From the NCBI GenBank assembly GCA_012727545.1, contig JAAYHA010000243.1, forward strand, positions 1-13,223: 13,223 bases of DNA. The letters run 5' to 3'. Positions 5,977-13,223 of this stretch are shown one piece after another. The notes under the pieces are model-generated. The model had not been told where the DNA came from. It saw nothing but the letters and a program-made list of their open reading frames with translations, and ran no database searches. The DNA comes from Synergistaceae bacterium (GTDB lineage: Bacteria > Synergistota > Synergistia > Synergistales > Synergistaceae). The number at the start of each line of letters is the position of its first letter. The first letter of the stretch is position 1. The position numbers and the translations under genes are program-made.

Positions 5977-8217
5977 TCATTCTTTCTGTTCAGCGACCGC
6001 TTGCACTATCTTTGCCGGTGTAAGCGGAAGGTCTGTTAAAGATGAACCCAGAGCTCTGTTCACTGCGTTTACAATTGCCGCTGACACTGGAACGGTTGAA
6101 ATTTCTCCTATGCTTTTCGCTCCAAACGGACCACCTGGCTCACTGTCTTCAATAAGAATTATTTCTGTGTCAGGCATGTCGGGGGCATTTATCAGATGAT
6201 ATTTGTCAAAATTACGAGCTTTAGGCATACCATTACTGTCAAATGGCAACTCTTCACAAAGGGCCATTCCTATTCCCATTTGGACACCACCAAATATCTG
6301 TCCTCTTACAAAACTCTCGTTTATTGCCTGGCCGATATCGTGAACAGCAAGATATCGGTTGATCTTAACCAAGCCTGTCAGCTTATCCACCGTCACTTCC
6401 GTAAAATGAGCCCCAAACGAGGCAGGGTTCATTACAGGCCTGTGTTCATAATGAGCCTCGATCGATACCCTCCTTTTTTCCATTATCTCCCTTACAGTCT
6501 CTCCAATTTCTAGTATTTTCCCTTCACAAATAAGACTTCCTTCAGAAAAACGGACTGGCTTGTCCAAAAGTTTTGATGCCTCCTGACTAAGCATTTTTAC
6601 TGCTGCTTCCGAAACCAGTCTTGCACACTCTCCACATACGTATATGACCCTGCTTGCCTGGCAGCCCGAATCATATGAAGTAAACTGAGTATCAGTCTCG
6701 GTAACCGTTATCTTTGAGACATCGATCCCTGTGACCTCGGCTACTATCTGTGCAAGCGCTGTTGTCGCACCGCTTCCCAGCTCCTGGATCGATGCCCGGA
6801 GGATCGCCGAACCGTCTTCAAGTATCCTTAGAGACATATTCGAGAAGTCATGATATTTCGTCTTGTAGTAACCATTACCATGTGTGCAGCAGGCAAAACC
6901 GGAGCCAGTGAAGAATCTTCCTCTGCTTACCTTTGGAGTTTTGCTTTTTTCCCATCCAAAAGCCTCAGATCCTTTTTTCAGACACTTGATCACTCTAGCC
7001 TTGCCTATATTTGCTCCACCGGAAAGATCTTCTTCAAATTCATTAAGAAGGTTTTTTATTCTGAATTCTAATGGATCAAAACCAAGTCTGCTGCATAGAA
7101 GGTCAGTATGTATTTCGGTAATCGTGTGTATCTGAGGGGAACCGTAGCCTCGGCAAGCCCCTGCTGGAGTCGTTGATGTCCTCAGAGTTCTCCCTCTGTA
7201 GTCAAGCGCAGGAATCCTATATAGTCTTGAAACCTTTTTTCCCATGGCCATCATTACTTTCTTTGTACCTGTAAGGTATGCTCCCGCGTCAACAGTGATA
7301 TCAAAACGTCTTCCAAGTATTACTCCCTGCGTATCGATAGCTGTCTCTACCCTGCCTTTAGTTGCAGCCCTGGTTCGGGTCGAAATTATGGTTTCTTCTC
7401 TTGTGGTGTTTATAAAAACAGGCCTTTTAAGTTTATTTGCCGCCCACGCACACAAAACTTCAAATACGACCTCCTGTTTCCCTCCAAAGGTGCCTCCCAT
7501 GTTTGTCTTGATCACTCTTATCTTTGATAATGGCAGCTTCAACACCTGGGCAACAGAATGCTGCACTCCGAATGTGATCTGGCATGGTGTTCTGACTTCT
7601 ATCACATCTCCGGGACGTGGTATCGCAAGCACCGAGTGAGTTTCCATAGCTGCATGATGGACCTTTGGTGTAGTCACAGTGTCTGATTCAATATAAGTGG
7701 CCTGAGAAAACGCGTTTTCTATATCCCCATAGCATACACTTCCATCAAAGCTTTTCTGCCCATCTTCATGCAGTATTCCTGCCATTTCACCAGCGGTGTC
7801 AAGAGAGACCACAGCAGGCATAATTTTATATTCCACCCTAACAAGATCTCTGGCCTTTCTTGCTTTTTCTTCCGTCTCTGCCATTACCAGCGCAATACGA
7901 TCACCTACGTGTCTAGGATGACCGGTAAGGATAGTTTCATCGGGAAAATCCCCTTGACCGGGAAACCACTCACCGCTGTTGTACTTTATTGAAGGAGCAT
8001 CAAAATATGTAAATATCTCAACGCCTTCGATCTTGATCGCTTCAGAAACGTCAATCGATTTTACTGTTGCATTGGCATGGGGGCTCATAAGAATTACGCC
8101 AAAAAGCGCGTTTGGAAAAGGCTCGTCCAGCAGATAAAGGAACCGGCCCTGCACTTTGTCAACAGCGTCACATCTTATGATATTTTTACCAATATAATTG
8201 TATGATCTTTTATCCAT
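5977..8217 (-). CDS. Molybdopterin-binding subunit of a xanthine-dehydrogenase-family hydroxylase
   Basis: This 746-aa subunit would carry the molybdopterin cytosine dinucleotide cofactor and the active site, hydroxylating a heterocycle or aldehyde carbon with water as oxygen donor. The N-terminal a/b hammerhead domain spans about residues 15-130. Cofactor motifs follow: GGTFGGKQE (241-249), GACRGYGSPQ (353-362), QELGSGATTALAQ (478-490), HDIGQAINE (626-634), and GGPFGAKSIGEIST (695-708) with the catalytic base at Glu705. It is not a CO dehydrogenase, because the CoxL active-site loop with its cysteine is absent. By eye alignment to bovine xanthine dehydrogenase, Glu802 is Gln247, Arg880 is about Ala324 and Phe914 is Tyr358, so a purine substrate is doubtful. 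ATG at 8217 is preferred over the upstream GTG at 8232 because GGGGAA is 7 bases before it and the start overlaps the preceding stop codon. Accessory Moco-maturation genes are not in the window. Confidence 0.9.
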   Translation of the reverse strand: MDKRSYNYIGKNIIRCDAVDKVQGRFLYLLDEPFPNALFGVILMSPHANATVKSIDVSEAIKIEGVEIFTYFDAPSIKYNSGEWFPGQGDFPDETILTGHPRHVGDRIALVMAETEEKARKARDLVRVEYKIMPAVVSLDTAGEMAGILHEDGQKSFDGSVCYGDIENAFSQATYIESDTVTTPKVHHAAMETHSVLAIPRPGDVIEVRTPCQITFGVQHSVAQVLKLPLSKIRVIKTNMGGTFGGKQEVVFEVLCAWAANKLKRPVFINTTREETIISTRTRAATKGRVETAIDTQGVILGRRFDITVDAGAYLTGTKKVMMAMGKKVSRLYRIPALDYRGRTLRTSTTPAGACRGYGSPQIHTITEIHTDLLCSRLGFDPLEFRIKNLLNEFEEDLSGGANIGKARVIKCLKKGSEAFGWEKSKTPKVSRGRFFTGSGFACCTHGNGYYKTKYHDFSNMSLRILEDGSAILRASIQELGSGATTALAQIVAEVTGIDVSKITVTETDTQFTSYDSGCQASRVIYVCGECARLVSEAAVKMLSQEASKLLDKPVRFSEGSLICEGKILEIGETVREIMEKRRVSIEAHYEHRPVMNPASFGAHFTEVTVDKLTGLVKINRYLAVHDIGQAINESFVRGQIFGGVQMGIGMALCEELPFDSNGMPKARNFDKYHLINAPDMPDTEIILIEDSEPGGPFGAKSIGEISTVPVSAAIVNAVNRALGSSLTDLPLTPAKIVQAVAEQKE

Positions 8218-9094
8218 GGCTCTCTTCCCCACTTTTTTCTGACACCCTTACCCTCTCCTCAAGCATTCCCAGAAGGTCTTCTGCAAGTGCCTTTAGTACT
8301 GACTTCTTATAAGACAGAGTACTCCTTCCGGGAATCATCTGCTCCGCAAATTCGCAAAGGGCCTCTTTAAAACTTTGTTCACGCAAGGAAGGATCCAGAG
8401 CTAGCGTATTTTCTGCCCCAAGACATCTTTTTGCCGCGCTGCCTAGAGTACCCACAAAAACTCTGGCATCACTAAACGTCTCACCCTCATATTTTGCCGA
8501 AACAGCCATGTTGACCCGTGCTATGCTAACTTCGCTCCTGCTTCCTATCTTTTTAAACGCCGAGACATACCCTTTTCTTACCGGAACACAAAATTCCATG
8601 ATGATCTCGTTGGGAAGCAATGTATTTGTATTTGGACAGGAGCCAAGTACTTCTTCAATCGAGAGAACTTTGCGCCCGGAAATTGAAAAAACGATTACAG
8701 AGGCACCAAGGGCAGCAAGTGCACAGGGGGTGTCGGCAGCAGGCGAAGCATTGGCTAAATTGCCTCCAACCGTAGCTCTGTTTCTTATCTGGACCGAACC
8801 CATCGATGAGGCAGCATCAGAAAGCGCTGTTGCATTAAGCATTACTGCCATGTTGGAATGGATCGAAGTCATCGTTTCCATTGCCCCTAACCTCAGAGAA
8901 GAATCTATGATCTCTATTCCTCTGAGTTCGGGCATCTTTGACATATCAAATACTGCGGCTTCATCGGATATATTCCCACGGGTTTTTATTAGCCAATCCG
9001 TTCCTCCGGCTACAAAGTGTTTCTTTCGTTCCCCACATTCAACCAGTAATGCTGAAAATTCATTTACACTTTTAGGCGCAAACAATGCTGTCAC
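8210..9094 (-). CDS. FAD-binding medium subunit of molybdenum hydroxylase
   Basis: This 294-aa CoxM/CutM/XdhB-type subunit passes electrons from the iron-sulfur subunit to its acceptor. Two FAD motifs are visible: AGGTDWL near residues 29-35 and RNRATVGGNLANASPAADTP at about 104-123. A CO_deh_flav C-terminal domain follows (FKKIGSRSEVSIARVN, about 180-195). GTG at 9094 is chosen because it forms the overlapping GTGA with the upstream gene's stop and has GGAAGG 8 bases before it. The alternative GTG at 9103 has no room for a ribosome-binding site. Its stop overlaps the start of the molybdopterin subunit, so all three subunits are translationally coupled, as expected for a fixed-stoichiometry complex. 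Confidence 0.9.
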   Translation of the reverse strand: MTALFAPKSVNEFSALLVECGERKKHFVAGGTDWLIKTRGNISDEAAVFDMSKMPELRGIEIIDSSLRLGAMETMTSIHSNMAVMLNATALSDAASSMGSVQIRNRATVGGNLANASPAADTPCALAALGASVIVFSISGRKVLSIEEVLGSCPNTNTLLPNEIIMEFCVPVRKGYVSAFKKIGSRSEVSIARVNMAVSAKYEGETFSDARVFVGTLGSAAKRCLGAENTLALDPSLREQSFKEALCEFAEQMIPGRSTLSYKKSVLKALAEDLLGMLEERVRVSEKSGEESHG

Positions 9095-9570
9095 CGGTGA
9101 CACCTTCCAATGCGCTTAGCTGCGGTCTCTACCGCGTCTAATATCTGAGTGTAACCTGTGCACCTGCATATATTCCCAGCAAGGGCAGTCCTGATCTCTT
9201 CTCTTGAAGGGGATGGATTTTTTAATAGCAGTGCCTTAGCAGACATTATCATTCCGGGCGTGCAAAAACCGCACTGCACTGCATCGCAGTCAATAAATGA
9301 CTGTTGTATCACATCCAACTCTCCGTTTTCTTCAAGACCTTCAACCGTAAGGATATCGTGTCCATCTGCCTGAAAAGTCGGAACTGCGCATGAACAGACT
9401 GCCTCGCCATCCATAAGGACCGTGCATGCACCACACTCTCCTGCGCCACATCCCTCTTTGACGCTGACAAGACCGAAATTTTCTCTGAGAGTATCTATAA
9501 GCCTGTCTGATGCTTTTACTTCAGCAACCCGAATCTTGCCGTTGATCATTAGCTCTATTTTCAGATCCAT
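9091..9570 (-). CDS. 2Fe-2S small subunit of molybdenum hydroxylase
   Basis: This 159-aa CoxS/XdhC-type subunit carries two [2Fe-2S] clusters that link the molybdenum centre to FAD. The N-terminal plant-ferredoxin-like domain has Cys41, Cys46, Cys49 and Cys61 (CGAGECGAC followed 11 residues later by Cys). The C-terminal all-helical domain has QCGFCTPG (Cys100, Cys103) and CRCTGY (Cys135, Cys137). The frame stays open to a GTG at 9615, but ATG at 9570 gives the family-typical start (MDLKIELMINGK), and the GTG would leave almost no leader. GAGGTG sits unusually close to the ATG at 9570, and AAGGAAAAG lies farther upstream, so the initiation signal is suboptimal. It is the first gene of the operon. 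Confidence 0.88.
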   Translation of the reverse strand: MDLKIELMINGKIRVAEVKASDRLIDTLRENFGLVSVKEGCGAGECGACTVLMDGEAVCSCAVPTFQADGHDILTVEGLEENGELDVIQQSFIDCDAVQCGFCTPGMIMSAKALLLKNPSPSREEIRTALAGNICRCTGYTQILDAVETAAKRIGRCHR

Positions 9571-9632
9571 CACCTCAATAAGTTGGTCTTTTCCTTTTTG
9601 CTTTGTTTGAAGCACTCTTTTGCATATAAAAG

Positions 9633-9662
9633 TCTATACTTGATACATAAATGAACCGTCAA
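9633..9662 (-). promoter_or_regulatory. Alternative candidate operon promoter
   Basis: On the minus strand TTGACG (9662-9657) and TATAGA (9638-9633) are separated by 18 bases, which would start transcription near 9626, about 56 bases before the small-subunit ATG. The -35 matches 5 of 6 and the -10 4 of 6. The TTGACG is also an inverted copy of the repeat core at 9691-9723, so it may be a regulator site and not a -35. Confidence 0.35.
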
Positions 9663-9680
9663 AATATTCAGTTCTTATTT

Positions 9681-9686
9681 AATATA
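9681..9686 (-). promoter_or_regulatory. Candidate operon -10 next to the repeat array
   Basis: TATATT on the minus strand (9686-9681) matches 5 of 6 of the -10 consensus and lies 5 bases downstream of the last repeat core. This is the geometry in which SARP-type activators replace the -35 contact. Transcription would begin near 9674 with a leader of about 100 bases. No canonical -35 is present at the right distance, consistent with an activator-dependent promoter. Confidence 0.4.
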
Positions 9687-9690
9687 GACA

Positions 9691-9723
9691 TTTACCGGTT
9701 TTTTGACGTTTTATTGACGCTTT
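9691..9723. promoter_or_regulatory. Three tandem 11-bp repeats, candidate regulator operator
   Basis: Three consecutive 11-mers, TTTACCGGTTT (9691-9701), TTTGACGTTTT (9702-9712) and ATTGACGCTTT (9713-9723), share the core TTGACG or TTACCG in phase with one helical turn. Direct repeats at an 11-bp period are the known form of SARP/OmpR-type winged-helix operators, and the divergent gene encodes a protein with that kind of N-terminus. An inverted core copy lies at 9657-9662. The assignment of this site to the neighbouring regulator is inference. Confidence 0.55.
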
Positions 9724-9756
9724 GGAATCAGTATTTTTTCAATCCAGGGAGTATCT

Positions 9757-9765
9757 TGATATAAT
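9757..9765 (+). promoter_or_regulatory. Extended -10 promoter of the regulator gene
   Basis: TGATATAAT (9757-9765) is a perfect -10 hexamer with the extended TGn element. The best -35-like hexamer upstream is TTTTCA (9736-9741, 4 of 6, 18-base spacer). Transcription would start near 9772, leaving a leader of about 25 bases with AAAGG as ribosome-binding site. Confidence 0.6.
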
Positions 9766-9796
9766 TTGATATTAATAGTATTAACAAAGGCAGGGC

Positions 9797-12700
9797 TTGG
9801 ACATGACCCTCTTTCTTCATTTTCTGGGAAATCCGTATATTGAGCTTAACAACAGAAAACTCTCTTTTTCTCTGAAAAAAGCAGAGTACATGGTAATTTT
9901 CCTGGCGCTTAATGGCCCAGCCACCAGAAGTCAACTGAAAACACTTTTTTGGGCAGACATGGAAACTCCTAAGGCTTCAGCCAATCTTAGAAACGCTCTA
10001 TATATAATTCGAAATACGATCCCTAAATACATAGACATAGACAGAAACAGGATCTCCCTGAAAGAGTTCGGGGATGATCTTACTTTCCTTGATAGGATCT
10101 CTGATCCGGATATGCCGATCCCGGAATACATTGCTGATGAACCACTGAGGACATTTGGACCTGAAGGTTCTGAAGAATTCGATGAATGGGCAGCAATGAC
10201 AAAGCAGTCAGTGAGAAAGAGGATAGCTTCTATGCTCAGAAAGAGGGTCTCAAACTGCTATGAAAAAATGATGTATGAGGAAATGAGCAGCTCCCTTGAA
10301 ACCCTTCTTACAATAGATCCATATGATGAAGATTCTGTGCTTGAATTGATGGAAATATACTGTAATATGGGGCAATCAACGAAAGCCCTTATTTTTTTTA
10401 AAGAATACTCATCAAAAATAGAAAACAAGTTGGGAATTGCACCCTCTGAAAGAAGCAGAGAGTATTTCAGAAAAATTATAAATAACTGGTCCGAACGAGA
10501 TGATTCCAGCGAAAACGGAGAAAAATTCTGGTGCAGAAAAAATGAACTTGCCCTGCTGATAGGAGCTCTTACAGTTACGGGCGAACAAAGTACCGCAGTT
10601 TACATACACGGAGAGGCCGGTATTGGCAAAACAGCACTGATAAACAAAGCCGTATCTATACTTAACGGCGGAAGCAGAATTGTCCTCTCTTCGAGGTCGT
10701 GCCCTGTGGGGGAAGGTTATCCTTATTCTTCATGGAACAACATCATGATACAGCTTGGCAGGTTAATCGAAATCGAAAATGATTATCCTGACATCAATAC
10801 AAAGTCTGTCTTATCAGGTATTTTCCCGGGATTCCTCAACAGCAAGGGACTTAATTACAACGTAGACGTAGGGCTTATGACAAAAAGGAATCCCATCGTC
10901 ATCAGCGGTATGATAAACGACATTTTACATCGCATCAGCAAAAAAAAGACAATAATAATGATATTCGAGGATATACACTGGTTTGATACACAGTCAATAC
11001 AGCTTCTTGCGGCTTTCATGAGTACCGTTGACCTTGACTTGAATATTATTTTATCAGGGAGACCAGAATCTTCCAGGATCACCCTGACAATGCTACAAAA
11101 CCTGAATCCCTCTGCAAAATGGAAAATTGTCCCCCTAAAACTAGACCCTCTTCGTAATGATGAAATAATTAATATCTGCAGGCACTCACTTTCAGAAGAA
11201 CTACTGCGTCAAAAAGGGGATGAATACTTTATTCGTGAAAGTGAAGGCATTCCTCTTCTACTTTTTGAGATGCTGCGGGCAGCGGCAGAAAACCCTGATT
11301 CGGACCTCACAAACGGATTGGGAGGATTGATAATGGCAAGGATTGGAGAACTTTCTGTACTTCAGCAAAGCGTACTCTCCGTACTATCTGTTTTTGCAGT
11401 TGGAGCCGACACCGAACAAATCGCAGAAGCAACATCCCACCAGCACAATGAAGTACTTTCTGCAGGTGAGACCTTGCTTTCAAAAGGTTTACTGAATGAA
11501 CGGCAGGAAGGCGGAAGAGTGATGTGGGATTTTACACATGTAAAGGTCAGGGAGTGCATTTACGAATCGATATCGCTGTCGAAAAGACAGGAACTGCACG
11601 GAAGGGCCGCTGAAGTATTGAATAAAAGATACTCCCCTCAGAAATGGGACCCTGAGCTTAGCAGCATGCTGTGTCATCATTACCTGAAATCCGGACAGCG
11701 TTCAATGGAGCTGAAGCAGCATTTAAGGGAACTGATTTTTGACATAACACTTAACCATGACCTTTTTCCTGTTGTTTCGGACAAGGTACTCTTATCCTGC
11801 TCAACTCCTTTCAGCAGCAGGGAGGAAACTGAACAAAAAATCAGCCAGGCGCTGGCTTTGCTCGATGAGATCCGAACCGACAAGAATGTTGATCACGGAG
11901 AACTGAAAAGATTGGAAGCTTCATGTTTTGAGCTTGCAGGTGGATACCATATTAGCTGGGGTGAATATGAGAAGGGGCTCGTTTTTATCAATGAGGCGAT
12001 AAACATTTCAAAGAAGTTTGGGTTCTCTGACACACACATACACTGTCTGAAGCATATATGTTACATGCACCTTCAGACCGAAGACCCCGCACGCCTTTTT
12101 TCAACGGCAAGAGAACTAATACTCCTTTCACGACCGGATAATTATCGTCACTACATGGCGACAGCAGTTAGATTCGTTGGAGTTTCGATGTTTTTATCAG
12201 GTAAATATAACCAGGCAGAAAAAACCTTCAAACATTCCATCAAGCTTTTTGAAAGCCTTAAGCTAACAGGCAAATCCTATACTCTGAGCATCTTGATCGC
12301 AAAATGCTATATCGGTGAGATATTCCAGTTTAAAGGAGATCATATAAGCGCACTGGCTTACTTTGAATACGCAACTGATACCTCTGAAAATATTGGCCTT
12401 TACTGGGGAAGAAGTTATTTTCACACACATGCAGCAAGCTTGGCACTGGATATGAATGATATGCAGCTTCTTTCACACCACATAGACAAAGCAGTCTCCC
12501 TTTTTGAAAGCTGCAGAGGCGGCCGATGCGGATCAATGCTTTACAGCATCAAAGCAATAGCCGATGCGGAGCGTGTTCAACCAGAACAGGCAGAAAGGTC
12601 TATCGAACGTGCAGAAATTTTTCTAAAAGATGTTTCAAGAAAGCAATGGACTGCAACTCAATACCTGGCAAAGGCCTGGCTTTTGTCAAAATTATCAAAA

Positions 12701-12847
12701 AATAAAAAGATTCTGCTTAAAAATAAGATCAGATCCTGGGGATCGTCTGAAGAGTTGGGGTTGAGATCTGCGACACTGTATGAGGAATGTGGTTTCAGGC
12801 ATAGAGGGGAATGGATCAGAAAAAAGTTCAATTGCGGATGCCTGTAA
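9797..12847 (+). CDS. BTAD/AAA-ATPase/TPR transcriptional regulator (SARP-like)
   Basis: This large cytoplasmic regulator has 1016 residues. Residues about 1-95 form a winged-helix-like N-terminus (the SRSQLKTLFW-type pattern seen here as TRSQLKTLFW, then ANLRNALYIIR). About 100-230 is a BTAD-type helical domain ending in the familiar YEMMxxEMxxxxLxxYxxxL-style repeats. About 244-600 is a STAND/AAA_16 ATPase with Walker A GEAGIGKT (272-279) and Walker B IIMIFEDIHWFD (386-397). The C-terminal 400 residues are TPR-like helical hairpins, presumably sensing a ligand or partner. There is no C-terminal LuxR HTH, so DNA binding should be N-terminal, unlike MalT. It starts at TTG 9797 (AAAGG 6 bases upstream) or ATG 9803 (AGGG 7 bases upstream); the two cannot be separated by eye. 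Divergence from the hydroxylase-carrier-lyase operon makes it the likely activator of that operon. Confidence 0.85.
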   Translation: MDMTLFLHFLGNPYIELNNRKLSFSLKKAEYMVIFLALNGPATRSQLKTLFWADMETPKASANLRNALYIIRNTIPKYIDIDRNRISLKEFGDDLTFLDRISDPDMPIPEYIADEPLRTFGPEGSEEFDEWAAMTKQSVRKRIASMLRKRVSNCYEKMMYEEMSSSLETLLTIDPYDEDSVLELMEIYCNMGQSTKALIFFKEYSSKIENKLGIAPSERSREYFRKIINNWSERDDSSENGEKFWCRKNELALLIGALTVTGEQSTAVYIHGEAGIGKTALINKAVSILNGGSRIVLSSRSCPVGEGYPYSSWNNIMIQLGRLIEIENDYPDINTKSVLSGIFPGFLNSKGLNYNVDVGLMTKRNPIVISGMINDILHRISKKKTIIMIFEDIHWFDTQSIQLLAAFMSTVDLDLNIILSGRPESSRITLTMLQNLNPSAKWKIVPLKLDPLRNDEIINICRHSLSEELLRQKGDEYFIRESEGIPLLLFEMLRAAAENPDSDLTNGLGGLIMARIGELSVLQQSVLSVLSVFAVGADTEQIAEATSHQHNEVLSAGETLLSKGLLNERQEGGRVMWDFTHVKVRECIYESISLSKRQELHGRAAEVLNKRYSPQKWDPELSSMLCHHYLKSGQRSMELKQHLRELIFDITLNHDLFPVVSDKVLLSCSTPFSSREETEQKISQALALLDEIRTDKNVDHGELKRLEASCFELAGGYHISWGEYEKGLVFINEAINISKKFGFSDTHIHCLKHICYMHLQTEDPARLFSTARELILLSRPDNYRHYMATAVRFVGVSMFLSGKYNQAEKTFKHSIKLFESLKLTGKSYTLSILIAKCYIGEIFQFKGDHISALAYFEYATDTSENIGLYWGRSYFHTHAASLALDMNDMQLLSHHIDKAVSLFESCRGGRCGSMLYSIKAIADAERVQPEQAERSIERAEIFLKDVSRKQWTATQYLAKAWLLSKLSKNKKILLKNKIRSWGSSEELGLRSATLYEECGFRHRGEWIRKKFNCGCL

Positions 12848-12857
12848 GAATTCCTCT

Positions 12858-13223
12858 TTACTGTACCGGAGCCATCAGACGACTCACGTTCACGGCCAGG
12901 CGGAAGAGAAAATTTGCCTGGGTGTATTCCGTTGCGCTGACTTGGGTACATCTTGAAAGATCGTCCTGAAGCATCTTTTCTGTTTTTTTCGCAAAATCTT
13001 TGTCACACATGATCATCGTTATCTCAAAATTCAGCCTGAACGACCGGTTGTCGAAGTTTGCAGTCCCGACAGCCGAAGTGTCATCATCGACCAACATTAC
13101 TTTCTGATGCATGAAGCCTTCGTTGTATTTGTAGACTTTAACTCCCGCCTTCTCAAGTTCCGGTAGATACGAATAGGCGGAAAGACCGACTAAGATGTTG
13201 TCCGGATTTCTAGGTATGATGAC
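12858..13223 (-). CDS. cls: Cardiolipin synthase / phospholipase D-like protein, C-terminal part
   Basis: The frame is open from the right window edge, so only the last 121 residues are seen. The second HKD motif is clear: HQKVMLVDDDTSAVGTAN (His-x-Lys-x4-Asp then GTANFDNRSF), followed by NFEITMIMCD and a tail ending RLAVNVSRLMAPVQ, which matches the end of bacterial Cls proteins that form cardiolipin from two phosphatidylglycerols at the inner membrane. An internal ATG at 13112 is just the Met before His of the HKD motif and not a start, because the upstream residues (VIIPRNPDN, then a predicted strand and KVYKYNEGF) are also Cls-like. It converges on the regulator gene with a 10-base gap and no visible terminator. 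It is unlikely to belong to the catabolic pathway. Confidence 0.9.
   Translation of the reverse strand, partial: VIIPRNPDNILVGLSAYSYLPELEKAGVKVYKYNEGFMHQKVMLVDDDTSAVGTANFDNRSFRLNFEITMIMCDKDFAKKTEKMLQDDLSRCTQVSATEYTQANFLFRLAVNVSRLMAPVQ

Noticed and set aside
5934..6002. Inverted repeat AAGCGGT / ACCGCTT around the end of the molybdopterin subunit gene
   Set aside because: Only 7 bp with a 55-base loop and partly inside coding sequence; expected by chance.
8508..9119. 203-aa plus-strand open frame
   Set aside because: It is antisense to the FAD subunit with no protein family signature; it is explained as a shadow of that gene.
5977..9570. Aerobic CO dehydrogenase (coxSML)
   Set aside because: Subunit architecture matches, but the large subunit has GACRGYG at the active-site loop and lacks the CoxL signature with its copper-binding cysteine.

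Overview
The window (about 13.2 kb, mid-GC) looks like chromosomal sequence from an anaerobic or gut-type bacterium. The gene types (OFA-family MFS carrier, orphan pilin-like protein, BCCT carrier, three-subunit molybdenum hydroxylase, BTAD/AAA/TPR regulator, cardiolipin synthase) would fit Synergistota or a similar Gram-negative anaerobe. That placement is an impression from protein style, not a demonstrated affiliation. There are no rRNA, tRNA, CRISPR or insertion-sequence signals.

Layout. 1-131: two stem-loops downstream of an MFS gene. 132-1502 (-): OFA-family MFS transporter. 1503-1847: AT-rich divergent intergenic region. 1848-2573 (+): stand-alone type IV pilin-like protein. 2623-2662: strong rho-independent terminator oriented for the minus-strand operon. 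9570 down to 2727 (-): an apparent five-gene operon, in transcription order 2Fe-2S subunit, FAD subunit and molybdopterin subunit of a xanthine-dehydrogenase-family hydroxylase, BCCT betaine-type transporter, and a histidine ammonia-lyase superfamily protein. 9571-9796: divergent control region with three tandem 11-bp repeats. 9797-12847 (+): 1016-aa BTAD/AAA/TPR regulator transcribed divergently from the operon. 12858-13223 (-): C-terminal end of a cardiolipin synthase that runs off the window.

The most interesting part is the operon. Its last gene would be annotated hutH by homology, but the Ala-Ser-Gly triad that forms the MIO electrophile is missing: GSVG-ASG-D has become GSVG-EG-D, with one residue lost. 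The Tyr280 and Asn195 positions of histidine ammonia-lyase are also changed, while Tyr53, His83, Arg283 and Glu414 equivalents remain. MIO-less members of this superfamily include ergothionase, which eliminates trimethylamine from ergothioneine, the betaine of 2-thiohistidine. The adjacent gene is a BCCT carrier, a family that imports quaternary-ammonium betaines, which fits an uptake-and-cleavage pair for ergothioneine or a related histidine betaine. The co-transcribed molybdenum hydroxylase keeps the cofactor and catalytic residues but, by eye alignment, lacks the purine-recognition residues of xanthine dehydrogenase. It may therefore oxidise the heterocyclic product of the lyase (thiourocanate or urocanate-like). 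This combined import, elimination and heterocycle hydroxylation pathway under a SARP-like ATPase regulator is the candidate undescribed system. The pathway order and substrates are inference.
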